A stretch of DNA of 64,000 nt from NCBI GenBank assembly GCA_004431415.1, contig QPMI01000468.1, positions 62,001-126,000 on the forward strand. The letters are read 5' to 3'. This document shows, in pieces, positions 19,660 to 30,200 of the stretch. The notes under the pieces are model-generated. The model had not been told where the DNA came from. It saw only the letters and a list, made by a program, of their open reading frames with translations, and did not search any database. How positions within the stretch are numbered: position 1 is the first letter of the stretch; the number at the start of each line of letters is the position of its first letter. The stretch is from Cyanophora paradoxa (taxonomy: Eukaryota > Glaucocystophyceae > Cyanophorales > Cyanophoraceae). Position numbers and translations under genes: made by a program.

Positions 19660-21074
19660 ATGCCGATGGGGAGGCGGCGGGGCCGGCGTGTCTGCCCGGC
19701 GGGGAGCTCGGAGGATGAGGGCGCGCCCGCCCGGGCGGAGAAGGACGAGGCTGCGGGTCCCGCGGCCGCGGCGCCGGCGCGCGTGAAGAGCGAGCCCGGC
19801 GCCGGCTCCGACGGGGCGGGGACGACCTTCGTGCTCATGAACCGCGGGAGGAGCCGGTGGGCGCCTCTGCCGGGGCCGGCGGGGCGCGCGGGGCCGGCGG
19901 GCCGGGGCGCTGATGCATATGCATGATTTTCGCAGGGCGGCGGTCTACACGCCTATGGCGGCGGACGCGGAGGGGGCGGGCTTCGCGGCCTACACGGCGA
20001 TCACGACGCGGCGCGTGAAGCTGCAGCTGCGCGACGCCTCCGGCGCGGCGCTCGGCCGCTGGGCCGGCCGGCCCCTCACCGTCTCCCTCCGCTACGAGGG
20101 CCCGCCCCGCCCGCCCCGTCCCGCGCGGCGTCGGGCGGGCTGACGCGGGGCGCAGTGGACGGGGCGGCGGTGCTGTCCGCGTCGGGGCTGGAGGGGACGG
20201 GCGACGCGACGGACATGCCGCTGCTCTTCTTCGAGGGGACGGGCGATGGCCGCCGCTGCCGCGCCTGCCGCCTGACCCTCGACCCCGCCGGCCTCTCCCA
20301 CGAGGCCTTCGCCATCCTCGCCCCTCGGTCCGCCCCGCCCCGCGCCGCGGCGGCCGGCGGGGCGCGGCTGACGGGGGCCGGGGCGGGGGCGGCAGCACCG
20401 GCACGAGGGGCGGCGCTTCGAGCTGCACGTGGAGGCGCCGGGGCGCCCCCCGTCCTCGGCCGCATCCTCATCCACACCCGCACCCACGGTCCGCACGCTC
20501 ACTCCGGATCCGCGGCCCGCCGTCTCCGCCGCCGTCCGAGCCATCGCCTCCGGTCCCCGCAGCGCTGCCGGGCCAGCGGCCGGCGCGGTCGGAGTCGCCG
20601 GCCCCGGTCTCGAAGCCGCGCGCGAGCTCGGCGGCCGGCCGGGCGCCGACGACGAAGCGGGTGCGGCGGACGGCGCGGCGGGCGCAGCCCTCTCCGGGGC
20701 GGGCGAGCACCGTGTCGCCGTCCCTGTCAGCCTCCTCGGGCGGGGTGAGCCCCGCGCCGCCCGCGCTGCTCGCGGCGAGCCGTAAATTCGACGCCGACGC
20801 CGACGCCGGGGCGCAGGAGGTGCCGGGGAGCGTGCCGATCAAGCTGGAGGACGGCGACGAGGGCGGGGCCGGGGCGTTGGTGCGGGAGGCGCGGTGGGGG
20901 GGTACGGAGAGCAGCTCGGAGTCGGACATCTCGCTGGACTCGGACGAGGGCGGGGGCGGGGGCGGGGGCGGGGGCGGCGCCCCGCACCGCCCCGGCCCCG
21001 GGTCCGCCTTCCAAGCCCCAAGCGTCGCCCCGGCCCCGGCCCCGCGGCCGGACCCCGGCGAATGGTACGGATAG
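19660..21074 (+). CDS. Uncharacterised protein with beta-rich domain and acidic Ser/Asp tail
   Basis: Exon 1 (ATG 19660 or 19666) encodes a basic start (GRRRGRR), a Glu/Ala-rich part and FVLMNRGRSR. It joins in frame across a GTGGGC intron to AAVYTPM at about 19936. The next exons carry a compact domain (RRVKLQLRDASG, PLTVSLRYE, then VDGAAVLSASG, ACRLTLDPAGLSHEAF, RRFELHVEA) that reads like a beta-sandwich. One intron, 20100-20155, must use a GC donor to keep the frame. The C-terminal part is Pro/Ser-rich with basic patches (TKRVRRTARR) and ends with SSSESDISLDSDEGGG and a stop at 21072-21074. Basic clusters and the acidic Ser tail suggest a nuclear protein, perhaps a transcription or chromatin factor; no family recognised. 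Frames around 20480-20650 are not fully resolved. Confidence 0.55.
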
Positions 21075-21282
21075 CGCCAGCGCAGCGCAGCGCCGCATGC
21101 GCACGGCGCCGCGCGCAATAGATCAAATACTTTTCTATCATCAGGAATCTTAAACAATGACTTCGTCTCTAAACGCATGTCTTAACAGGTTCACGATCAC
21201 GGAGCTGAAGGGCGTAGCGGCGGCGCGGGAAGCGGGGGGCGCCTGTCAGCGGCAGCAGGAGCTGGAGGACGAAGGCTCGCCC

Positions 21283-21309
21283 CCCCCCCCCCCTCCCCCC
21301 CCCCCCCCG
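21283..21309 (+). repeat. Poly-C tract
   Basis: A C run broken by a single T, just before the start of the TPR-like gene; likely unstable in replication and sequencing. Confidence 0.9.
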
Positions 21310-21334
21310 GGCCCCGCTCTTGGAGGGCTCTAAT

Positions 21335-24300
21335 ATGGGAGCAGAGCCGGCGGGGGCCGCGGCCGGGCGTGACGTGCTGGACTGCGCCGTGGACCTGATC
21401 GAGGCGAACCTGTCCCACATCGCCGTCCTCAGGTGATCCGACCCGATCTGATCTAATCTGAGCGTCCGAGGGTTCTTTCCCTGAGGCGGGCCTCGCAGCC
21501 TCGAGGACGGTGCGGATGCGGAGGAGGCGTCGTCCGGACAGGGGCCGGCGGCCGGCCACCAGTGGCTCTCCCTCCAGTGCGTCCGGACAGCTTGGGGCCC
21601 CGCGGCGAGATGCGAACGAAGGGGCTTGGGCGCAGGGACGCGTGGCGCGTGGCGCCGTGGGCGCGCCGTCGGGGGCCCCCCGCGGGGGCGCCGGGGCGGC
21701 TGGCGGCGGCGGAGGCGGCGGCGCTGGTGGCGGCCTTCGACGCGGCGCGGGCGCCGGGCGCCCTCGCGAGCCCGCCCGGCGTCCTCCGCCTTCTCTCCGT
21801 GCGCCACGCCGCCCCGCAGCCCCGCCCCGCCACGCCCGCCCCGCCCGGCCCAAGTCGTGCGGGCGCAGATCCTGAAGGACCCGCGCCTCCTCTGCACCGA
21901 CGCCCTCGTCACGCCCGAGGGCCGCCACTCACTGTCTGTCCCGTCCCCCGCCGGCCCTGCGCGGCGCGCGCTGACGGGAAGCGGGCGGCAGGCGGCGGGC
22001 GTTCCACGACCTGCGCGAGACCGGCGCCTACGCCGCGGTGCGTCCCGCGGCCGGGCGGGGCGCCGGCCGGGCGCGAGGGCGAGGGCGAGCCCGGACCGGC
22101 AGGTGGGGGTGGCGGCGGAGTCGCTGGCGGCGGGGGCGCTGGCGATGCCGGACGACTTCGCGTGCGCGGCGGAGGCGGGGGCCGCGCTCGAGGGCCTCTA
22201 CGGCCTCCTCACCGCCGCCTCCACCGAGGCCGGCGTCGCCTTCCCCGACCACCTCTACCTCCCCTGGCCCGCCTGCAGCCGCCTCCTCCGCAAGGCGGCG
22301 GCCGTCGTCGAGCCCTGGGCCCGCGCCGAGCCGCTGCTGCGGTGCCGGCTGCTCTACCAGCGCTCGCTGGCCCTCTTCCACCACGGCTTCTGGGAGAGCG
22401 CCCTCGAGGAGGCCTTCGCCGCCTGGTCCGAGCTCATCCGCGCCCAGCTCACCCCCTCCCGCTTCGAGGCGGCCCTCCTCCGCCACATCACCGAGATGCT
22501 CCGTGCGCCCCCCAAGTCTTCCTCCTCCTCAAGTTTAACTGCTTAACTCTTCGCCAGTGTACCTGGGCAAGGTGGAGCAGGCGCGGCACCTCTCGAGCCG
22601 CCTCTACTTCTTCGACACGCCGGCCCCCGCCGACCGCTTCATGAAGGCCCTCGTGCTCCACCTCCTCTGTAAGCTTCCCGTCGCGGCTTCTTCTGCTTTC
22701 TAGATCTCAGCACCGCCTCTGAGCCCCGCCTCTATGCCCTGCCCTGCCCTGGCATGACCCGAACCGACCGACCTGATCCTACCCCCCGCCCCGCCCCGCA
22801 GCGATGATCGAGAGCTCGGTGAACAAGCGGCTGGAGGAGGGCCTCGCCCTCGTCACCCGCGCCATCGAGGTGCGCAGCTGAAGCTTAAGTTTGAAGCTTA
22901 AGCGGGCCCACTGACGCTGGAGCCGCGCGCGCGCGCAGGCGCTTGAGGGCCTGCACCCCGTGTACCGCGACTACGCGAGCCGCTCGATGGGCAACCGGGC
23001 GGTACTCTACAGCCAGACCGGCCGTGTCCTGCAGGTCCGGCCCGCCCCGCCCCGCCCCGCCTGGACCTCGGCTTAATTTGAAGCTTTCTTTTCGATCTAG
23101 CTCTCCTGTGCCCGCTTGACTCTGAGCTCTCTCTCTCTCTCAGGCCAACCGCGAGATGCGCCGCTCCTTCGAGGCCGTCGCCGAGGTGCGAACGAAGCCG
23201 CCCCTCGGAGGGCTCGAATTCGGACGCCGGGAGTCTGCCTGCGATGTCTCCTTACCTCTTCTTCCCCGCCCGCCCGCCCGCCCCCAGGTCTCGGAGGCCT
23301 GGTCCATCCACTGGTCCTCCTGGTCCATGCTCCGCTGGTGGTGGTGCCACCCCCCCGAGGCCGCCGCCGAGGTGCGAACCCGAAGCCCTGTCAGCCGAGC
23401 CGAGATCTAGACTACAGCAAAGCTTGGCTGAACTAAGCTGGGCTTGGTGCGAACGAAGCCCCAGAGATCTAGCGCAGCGCTGGGCTAAGCTGGGCTGGGC
23501 TTGTCTAAACTAAGCTGGGCCCCGAATTAAACTAAGCTCGGAAGGAAGCCTTGAAGCCCTGTTAGCTAGCTTAGCTTAGAGATCCAGGGCGACGCGTGGC
23601 TAGGCTGGGCCCAAGCCAAGCTACCCAAGCTTCAGACGATTTGCATTAGCACACAACAACAACTACTAGGAGTTTCACATCGCCCAATTTATCAAGCTAC
23701 CCAAGCTTGCCCTAAGCAACCCCTGTTAGCCTAATTATATAAGCTACCCAAGCTTTTGCCTAAGCTGGGCCCGGGCGCGCACTGCGCAGGCGGCGCGGCA
23801 CTTCACGCCGGTGAAGCGGATGCTCCGGACGATGGAGCTGCACGCCTTCGCGCTGCGGGCGCTCGACCGCAAGAACCGCGGGCCCATGCGCGCCAACTGC
23901 CTCTACGAGCTCGGCTGCGCCTACCTCCTCGTCGGTGCTTCCTCAAGCCAGCTTACGATTAGGCGCCTCGCTCACCCGTGACTGCAGGGAACAACGGGCG
24001 TGCGAAGAAGGCGCTGGAGGAGGCGCGGGCGTGCTACGCGCGGAGCGTGCCGCTGCACTTCCCGCCGGAGAGCCCCCGCATGCAGTCCATCGCCCGCGCC
24101 ATCGAGGAGGCGGAGGCGCGCGCCGCGGGGCGGCCCCCGCGCGACTTCTTCGGCTTCGCCTCCCGCCGCGCCCCGCCGGGCGCCTTCGAATTCGCCCCCT
24201 CGAGCTCCGGCGAGGCCCCGCCCGCCTCCTCCTCCGCCGGCGGCGGATACCGGTCGCCCTTCTCCGATGGCTCCCCGGTCCCTTCCACCCCTCCCGAGAC

Positions 24301-24550
24301 GCCCCCCATGGGCCTCGGTAAGACGACCCCCTCGCCCCTTTTCGCGCGCTCTCAGCGGCTGATCGCGCATCAGCTGCAGGGGCGCGCGCCTAGATCGCGA
24401 GGCGTTCATTTCCGTGGGGCGCCCGGTCATTCTGTCGAAGGTGTTTATCTGCGAATTCGAAGATCTAGCCTTCCAGAGTGCGTCAACGCCGCCCGTGCTG
24501 TAGAATATTTCCTGAAGGCTCCACGCCTCGCCTTCAATAATTTCAAGTAG
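21335..24550 (+). CDS. TPR-like helical repeat protein
   Basis: The ATG at 21335 opens DVLDCAVDLIEANLSHIAVLR, followed by an intron from about 21432. The body is a succession of paired helices of TPR/solenoid type: LLYQRSLALFHHGFWESALE (22350), VYLGKVEQARHLSSRLYFFD (22560), KRLEEGLALVTRAIEALEGL (22825-22950), GNRAVLYSQTGRVLQANREM (22990-23155) and CLYELGCAYLLVGNNGRAKK (23900-24010), which contains the typical A-L-G-Y/A pattern. TPR arrays mediate protein interactions; no catalytic domain is seen. A 418-bp intron (23372-23789) interrupts it. The C-terminus is Ser/Pro-rich. The frame runs to a stop at 24548-24550, but a GTAAGA donor at 24318 leaves open a different last exon. The family is not identified. 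Confidence 0.65.
23372..23789 (+). repeat. Long intron built of degenerate AAGCTGGGC-type repeats
   Basis: Donor GTGCGA at 23372, acceptor GCGCAG at 23787-23789; the exons join in frame (AEV removed, AEAARHF). Most of the intron consists of variants of CTAAGCTGGGC and AAGCTACCCAAGCTT. Confidence 0.8.
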
Positions 24551-26000
24551 CTTTCCATGCTTGAGCGCGGACGCTTTAGTAGCGGCCCCCGTGAGCCCGA
24601 GTCGATGCCCTTCAGCTTGCAATCTATCATAGTATCATGCGATCAGCTTGCGATTGCCAGTTAGTTTATAATTCCCTGTCCCCCGAGTTTTAGCCGTAGT
24701 TCAACGGTTATAGCTTATATAATTGAATGCTTGTGCGGGGCTTGCAAAGACGCGCCAGCGCGATCGTAGTCCTCTTACTCGAGCTCGGCTAGCGTTATCG
24801 ATATCTTTAGTATACGTACTTTTACTAAGTTACGTACACGTTCGAATTCTGAGCTTCAGATATTGATAGCCTACACTATCGGTCATGATGCCATGAAGCA
24901 TCTGCATATGTACATGTACCGTGCCGCAGCGCGCGGCGCTCAATTTTGAAAGACTCCAGATATATGAGAAAACACTGCACTTAAGCTCGCAATCAAAACA
25001 CGGGGAGCCTCGGAGGTCGACGTCATATGCGCGCATGCATGACACCACTGCGCGCACACCTCGGAAGCCGCCGAAAGCGCTAGCATGCGCAGGGCGCCAT
25101 GATGGCCAGGGCTAGCGCTAGGGCGAGATCTAGAAGATAGCAATGTAGAGGAGGAGAGCGCGGCTGCTCCTGCGCATGCCGCCAAGCCGGCGCCGCGCGG
25201 CGCCGGCCAACGACCGGAGGCCCCGGCGGGAACGGATGCATATACATGAATTCAAAGATCTAGATCAATATCTAGACGTCGACGCGGGCCCGGGAGGCCT
25301 TCGCGAGGGTGCGAGGGGGCCTCCGGGCCTAGGCCTGTATCTGGCGCAGCCTCTAGATCTCGCCATGTGCACTCGCACCTGCGCGCGATCGGCAGAGTGA
25401 GCGGCCGCAGCGGGCTGCGGGCCGGGCCTGCGGCACGGCGGCTTGAGCCAGTGAGCTCGGATAACGAGATTTCGCTCCCCGTCAGCCGACGAGATGGGGA
25501 GCGTGATGTGGCAGCCCAGCCATCAAAGAGCGACGCTGCGCATTCTGCGACGGGCCGGGGTTGCAATTGCGATCGCCCTCCGGCGCGGCTGCGGAGCGAA
25601 GTGAGCGGCAGACTGTGGCATTGGAGGCTTCGAGATACCGCTCCGCGTCAGCCGAGGAGGCAGGGAGCGTGAGGTCGCAGAGCGTGAGGTATGCAGACAG
25701 GACGAGGCTGCGGCGCGAGGAGCGCAGCGGTGCTGCGCGGGCGCGGGCTGAGGCAGCGGCCAGTCAACCTGGTACGCTGTTTGGCGGTGACCCAGCGTGC
25801 AGCGAGCAGTGACCGATTCGAGTCTCATACCCCACGAGTCGTTCTGTACCCAGACACCGCACTTTTCGAAGGCCCTCTCCTCTTCTAGCTCTGTCCGGAA
25901 TAGGATCGGTGCAGTAAGAGACAAGGAGTTGGAGTCGATAGCTCAATCGCTTGCGCCGGCTGGGCCGCTCGGTGGTTGAAGTCCGGAGCTCCCGCCAGCG
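24551..26000. other. Intergenic, palindrome-rich, no gene seen
   Basis: No protein-like frame. Contains the densest cluster of hexameric palindromes (25202-25360, see next entry) and presumably the promoter of the CPLANE1 gene. A GAGCGTGAGGT motif repeats near 25667 and 25680. Confidence 0.5.
25202..25360. other. Cluster of six-base reverse palindromes
   Basis: Within about 158 bp I read 16 perfect hexamer palindromes of 12 kinds: GCCGGC, ATGCAT, GAATTC, AGATCT (2), TCTAGA (3), GACGTC, GTCGAC, GGGCCC, CCCGGG, AGGCCT (2), TCGCGA and CCTAGG. About 2-3 would be expected in random sequence (64 of 4096 hexamers). Function unknown. Confidence 0.8.
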
Positions 26001-27224
26001 ATGCTGCTCGACTGCGTTCAAAGCCAGTCGATCCAGTTCAAGAATCGGAAGCCATGGGGCCGTCTGGTGTCCTCGCAGGCACGCGCTCGCCCCCCCTGGC
26101 GGCAATACCCGCCATTGCCGAGCGCCGCATGCGTGCGCTCCTCGCTAATGGCTAGCTCGAGCAGGCGACGTCTTCCGCAGCTGATGGCCCCTCGTTCCTG
26201 CTCGTGGATCCCGACCGCGTCAGTGAGCTGGTCCCAGCTAGGACAGGGCAGGCGCAGACCTACAAGACGGTGAAGAGCCTGCCGAAGTACAGGCACAAGT
26301 TCACCAGTACATGCGCTTCTGCTGATGGTGCGTGCGGCCCCGCCGGGCCTCGGTGCAGCTGCAGGTGTGCGCCCGACCGCTTCCGCAGCCTCGTTCTTCG
26401 CGGGCGCGCTGGAGACGGGCGAGCTCCTGCTTTGGAATAGGAGGCAGGACAACGTCCGCGTCGTTCCGACGCCGTACGACGCTGGGTCGCAAGCCGAGGG
26501 CGGGCTCTCCGCGGAGCCGTCGGCCGGCCAGACCTTCTTCAGGCGCCCGTCCCCCTTCGCCAAGCGCCTGGCCGCCAACCTCGGTGCGCTTGATTGCGCG
26601 CGCGGCGGTATCGGACGAGATTTTAGGTGAAAGGGCAGTGGAGAGCACTAGGCGTGCCCGCGGAAGCAGGCGGTGTCCCCTCTAGCCGTCCCACTGCCCT
26701 TTCACCTAAAATCTCGTACGCTGACGCACGCGGCGACGCAGGAGCGCACCGCGTCGTGATCTCCGACGATGGGAAGGACGTGCTGCTGCTGGGCGCGGAC
26801 AACCGCGTGTGGCTCTGGACCAAATCGCTCCTGGCCGGGGCTGGATCCGCGTCTGCTGCCGTCCCAGCAGCGGACAGCAGCGGGGCGCAGTGGGTCCAGA
26901 TACCCGCCGACGAGCTCTGCCTGGGGGGTACGCAGTACGAGGGCTCCCAGGCCTCGGACGTACCCTCCTTCAGCGCGTGCTTCTTCCGGAACGGGGTACG
27001 CGAATCCCGGCCCCCTCCCGTCCTCTGCTCCGGCTCACTGTCGCCGGGCAGACTCTCGGGAGGTGCCTCGTCGCGTCGGCGGTGAGCATCTCGGAGGCGC
27101 GGCAGCAGCAGCCGGCGTACCCGGGGTCCAGCAGCGGCGGAGGGGTCGTATCCGGCCTCCTGGTCACCGTCCGCATGCTGGAGGTCACGTGCCGGACGCC
27201 GCAGGCGCAGGCGCAGACGCAGGC

Positions 27225-27257
<33 letters not shown>

Positions 27258-30200
27258 CGTGCGGACTCTGACGCGGCGGACGTATCTCCCGGGCTCTCTG
27301 GACGCCCCTTCCAGCCGGGCTCTGCCCGGGGGCCGCCTGCCGAGGCAGCCGAGCATCACGGGCATCGACGGCGACATGAGCGCCGCGCCGGACGCTGCGG
27401 TGCGTGCAGCTCTGAAGGCTGCAGATGAGGCACGATCAAGATCCTGACGCCCCCGCCCCGGCCCCCTCCCACGCAGGCCGTCGTCAGCCAGTGGGACTGC
27501 GACGGGTCGACCCTGGCGGTGGTCGTCAACTCCAGCCCCATGATCCCCCTCGTCTTTGTATCCCCCTTCCACGACTCGACCGTCGCCGTGCCCCTGTACC
27601 CCGTGCGGCCTGCTCCGCGTTGCTCTCTTTGTTCCTCTCTGATGCACCGCGGGCAGACTTTCGCCGGCTCTTCTCCCAACACCACTGGCGTCGACCGCTC
27701 GCTCTGGGTCTCCGACCTCTGCTGGTGCGTTCGGGAAATGAGGGGATGGGGGGTACCAGAACGCCCGGCCGCTGACGCGTACTTGCCAGGACCGCATCCG
27801 GCCTGTTCGTGACCGTCATCAATCACCGGGGTACGCGTGTTTCGAGCCCCTCCGGCAACAGGGCGCTGACGGTGCCTCTCGGCGCAGGATACGTCTCGGT
27901 CGTCAGCCGCGTCGGCACCGTCGCGCGCGTTCTGCTGAACCCCTCCGAGGAGCCGGGCCCCTCGCCCGTCGTACCCCTGCAGAGCATCACCCGGGGCGTC
28001 TCGCGGAACACGTCGGCGAAGGTCTTCTCCATCTCCGCGCACCCCAGCGAGCCGGTCGTGTATATGTGCGACGGGTACACTTGCACTCCGATCGAGCTCC
28101 CCGCCATCTCGTACTCGCTCGCGATCTCCTCGGTCCGCGAGAAGACCACCGTGACCGGTGCGCCGCGCCGTACCCCGCGTCGCGGACCGCGAAAGCCTGT
28201 TCTGTTCGGCTCGTAAATAACGCGCGCGCGCGCGCCAGATATGATGTGGATGCTGGGGCTGGGGTTCTTCATGGGAGTGGCGCACCCCGCCCCCTGGCGC
28301 GACGCCGACCTTCCTGCCGCCCTCCGCGCCAACGTGGACGGCCTCTGCGCCGCCCTGCAGGGCGTCTCCGCCCAGTCGGACAAGAGGTGCTGCCCGCCCG
28401 CCCCCCCGGCAGCTCAGCCGTCCCTACTAACGAGCCCCCAGGCAATCGCTGGGCATGGAGCCGGCGGCGCAGATGGAGGAGGAGCGCCGCGTCGGCGTGA
28501 TCGTGGCGGTCTGCCTCAAAGCGCTCGAGCAGGCCGGCTGGCACCACCCGCACCAGCTCCTCCTCTACCCCCTCCTCTCCCTCCCGCGCGCCGCGATCCA
28601 GTGCCTGGTCCAGATGGGGCGCCACCGGGCCGCCGTGTACGTCCTCTCGGCGCTGGAGAGCGCACTGAAGGAGCGGCTGCCGGCGCCCACCCTCGCGCCG
28701 GCCTACTCCCTCGAGTGCCTGCCAGCGGCGCTCGACGGGGGGCGGGGGGGCATGGAGGGCCTGCAGCCGCAGTACCCCCTCATCGCCGGCTGCCTGAAGC
28801 TCTTCGCCTGGTGGCGCGGCATCTGCGCCAAGTCCGAGGCCGACGCCGGTGCGAGCTTCACACATATATTTCCGCCGCGATTCCCGAGGGTCACCCCCGC
28901 GCAGCGGCGCCGGCGCAGCGGTCCTCGAGCAGCAGCGCGATCGGGGGCGCGGTGCTGGCGTCCCAGGCGGCGGCGCTCGCCTCGGAGCTTGGCGCCCTCG
29001 TCGAGGCGCAGAACCCGCGGCTCGTCCCCGCGTCCCCTGCGAACGAAGGCAACGGGGGAGGAGGGGACCTGGGCGCGCTCCGGGCGGGCCACGTGGCGTT
29101 CATCTCGGGGCAGCGCCAGCGGGCGATCGGGCTCTTCCAGGCGGCGGGGCCCAGGGGGGCCTGCCCCCTCGTCTCCGCGTACCTGGCAACGTACCGCATG
29201 GCGGAGGCCCTTGCGTGGGCCGAGGAGCGCCTCGAAGCCGGTACCCCCCCACCCCCGTTGTTGTTTGATTTGATCTGACGCTCCCCTCGCGCCGCGCCGC
29301 GTCGTCAGACCCGGACCTCGCGAACCTGCAGCTGGGCGCGGGCGAGGGCGGGCCCTCGAAGTCCGGGCTGCAGCCGAGCCAGGTGCCCCGCCCCAAACAG
29401 TCCGAACAGATCCAATTATGCGTTCGCTCACTTTTTTTCCAGCTTTGCGTCCGAGCCGCCATCACGCTCCTCGGCACCACGATGGCCCAGGTGCCCGAAT
29501 CGGATCAAATCTTTTCGGCGCAGCGCTTCTTCTTACTCTTTCGCCCCTGCAGTACTTCCGCTCCCCGACCGAGCCCATCGCGATCCCGGCGCCCTGGTCC
29601 GAGCGCCTCGCCTCAAACCTCATCGACGCGCCCTCGCACGGGCGGCCCTCCTCCGTGCGCCTGGACCCGGCGGAAGTGGAGCGGTCCGTGTCCGGCCTCG
29701 CCCACTGGAACGTCTATTCCTGCGCCCGCTTCCTGCTCCTCGAGTCCCGCGTCGACGAGGCGCTCGCCGTATGCCTGGCGGTGAGCGAGCGAGCAAGCGA
29801 GCGAGCGCCGCGCGGCCTAACGTCTGAGCGCAGACGAACACGCCCGTCCTGACCGGCATCGGTGGGCGCCCCTCACAGCCTTTGCCGCTCGGCCTTCGCG
29901 CGCCTGACCCCCGCCCGCCCGCTTAGTTCGCGTGGCGGTGGACGCGGACGCGCGGCTCGGGAGCCCGCCCCACGCCTTTGCGAACCCCGCCGCCGCCTTC
30001 TCCGCGCGCCTCAGGGAGGAGCTCGAGGCGTGCGTCGCCGGCCGCGGCTTCGGGCGCGCCGTCGCCCTCCTCCAGACCCTCGACTCGTACGACGCCTCCA
30101 GCTCCTCCTCCAAAACGCTCCTGTCCACGCTGGGCGCCTCGCTGGGCCTTGGGGGCCCCCGGGATGCGTCCGGCGCCCCCTCGCTGGCGGCCTCCTGGGC

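Noticed and set aside
24690-24760. tRNA-like stretch (TAGTTCAACGG)
   Set aside because: Only D-arm-like bases; no matching T arm or acceptor stem at the right distance.
27226-27255. CAG tract as a disease-type or regulatory expansion
   Set aside because: Ten codons is a common length for polyglutamine in GC-rich genomes; recorded only as a repeat.
28269-29431. Minus-strand frames of 198 and 242 codons
   Set aside because: Antisense to well-supported CPLANE1 solenoid exons.
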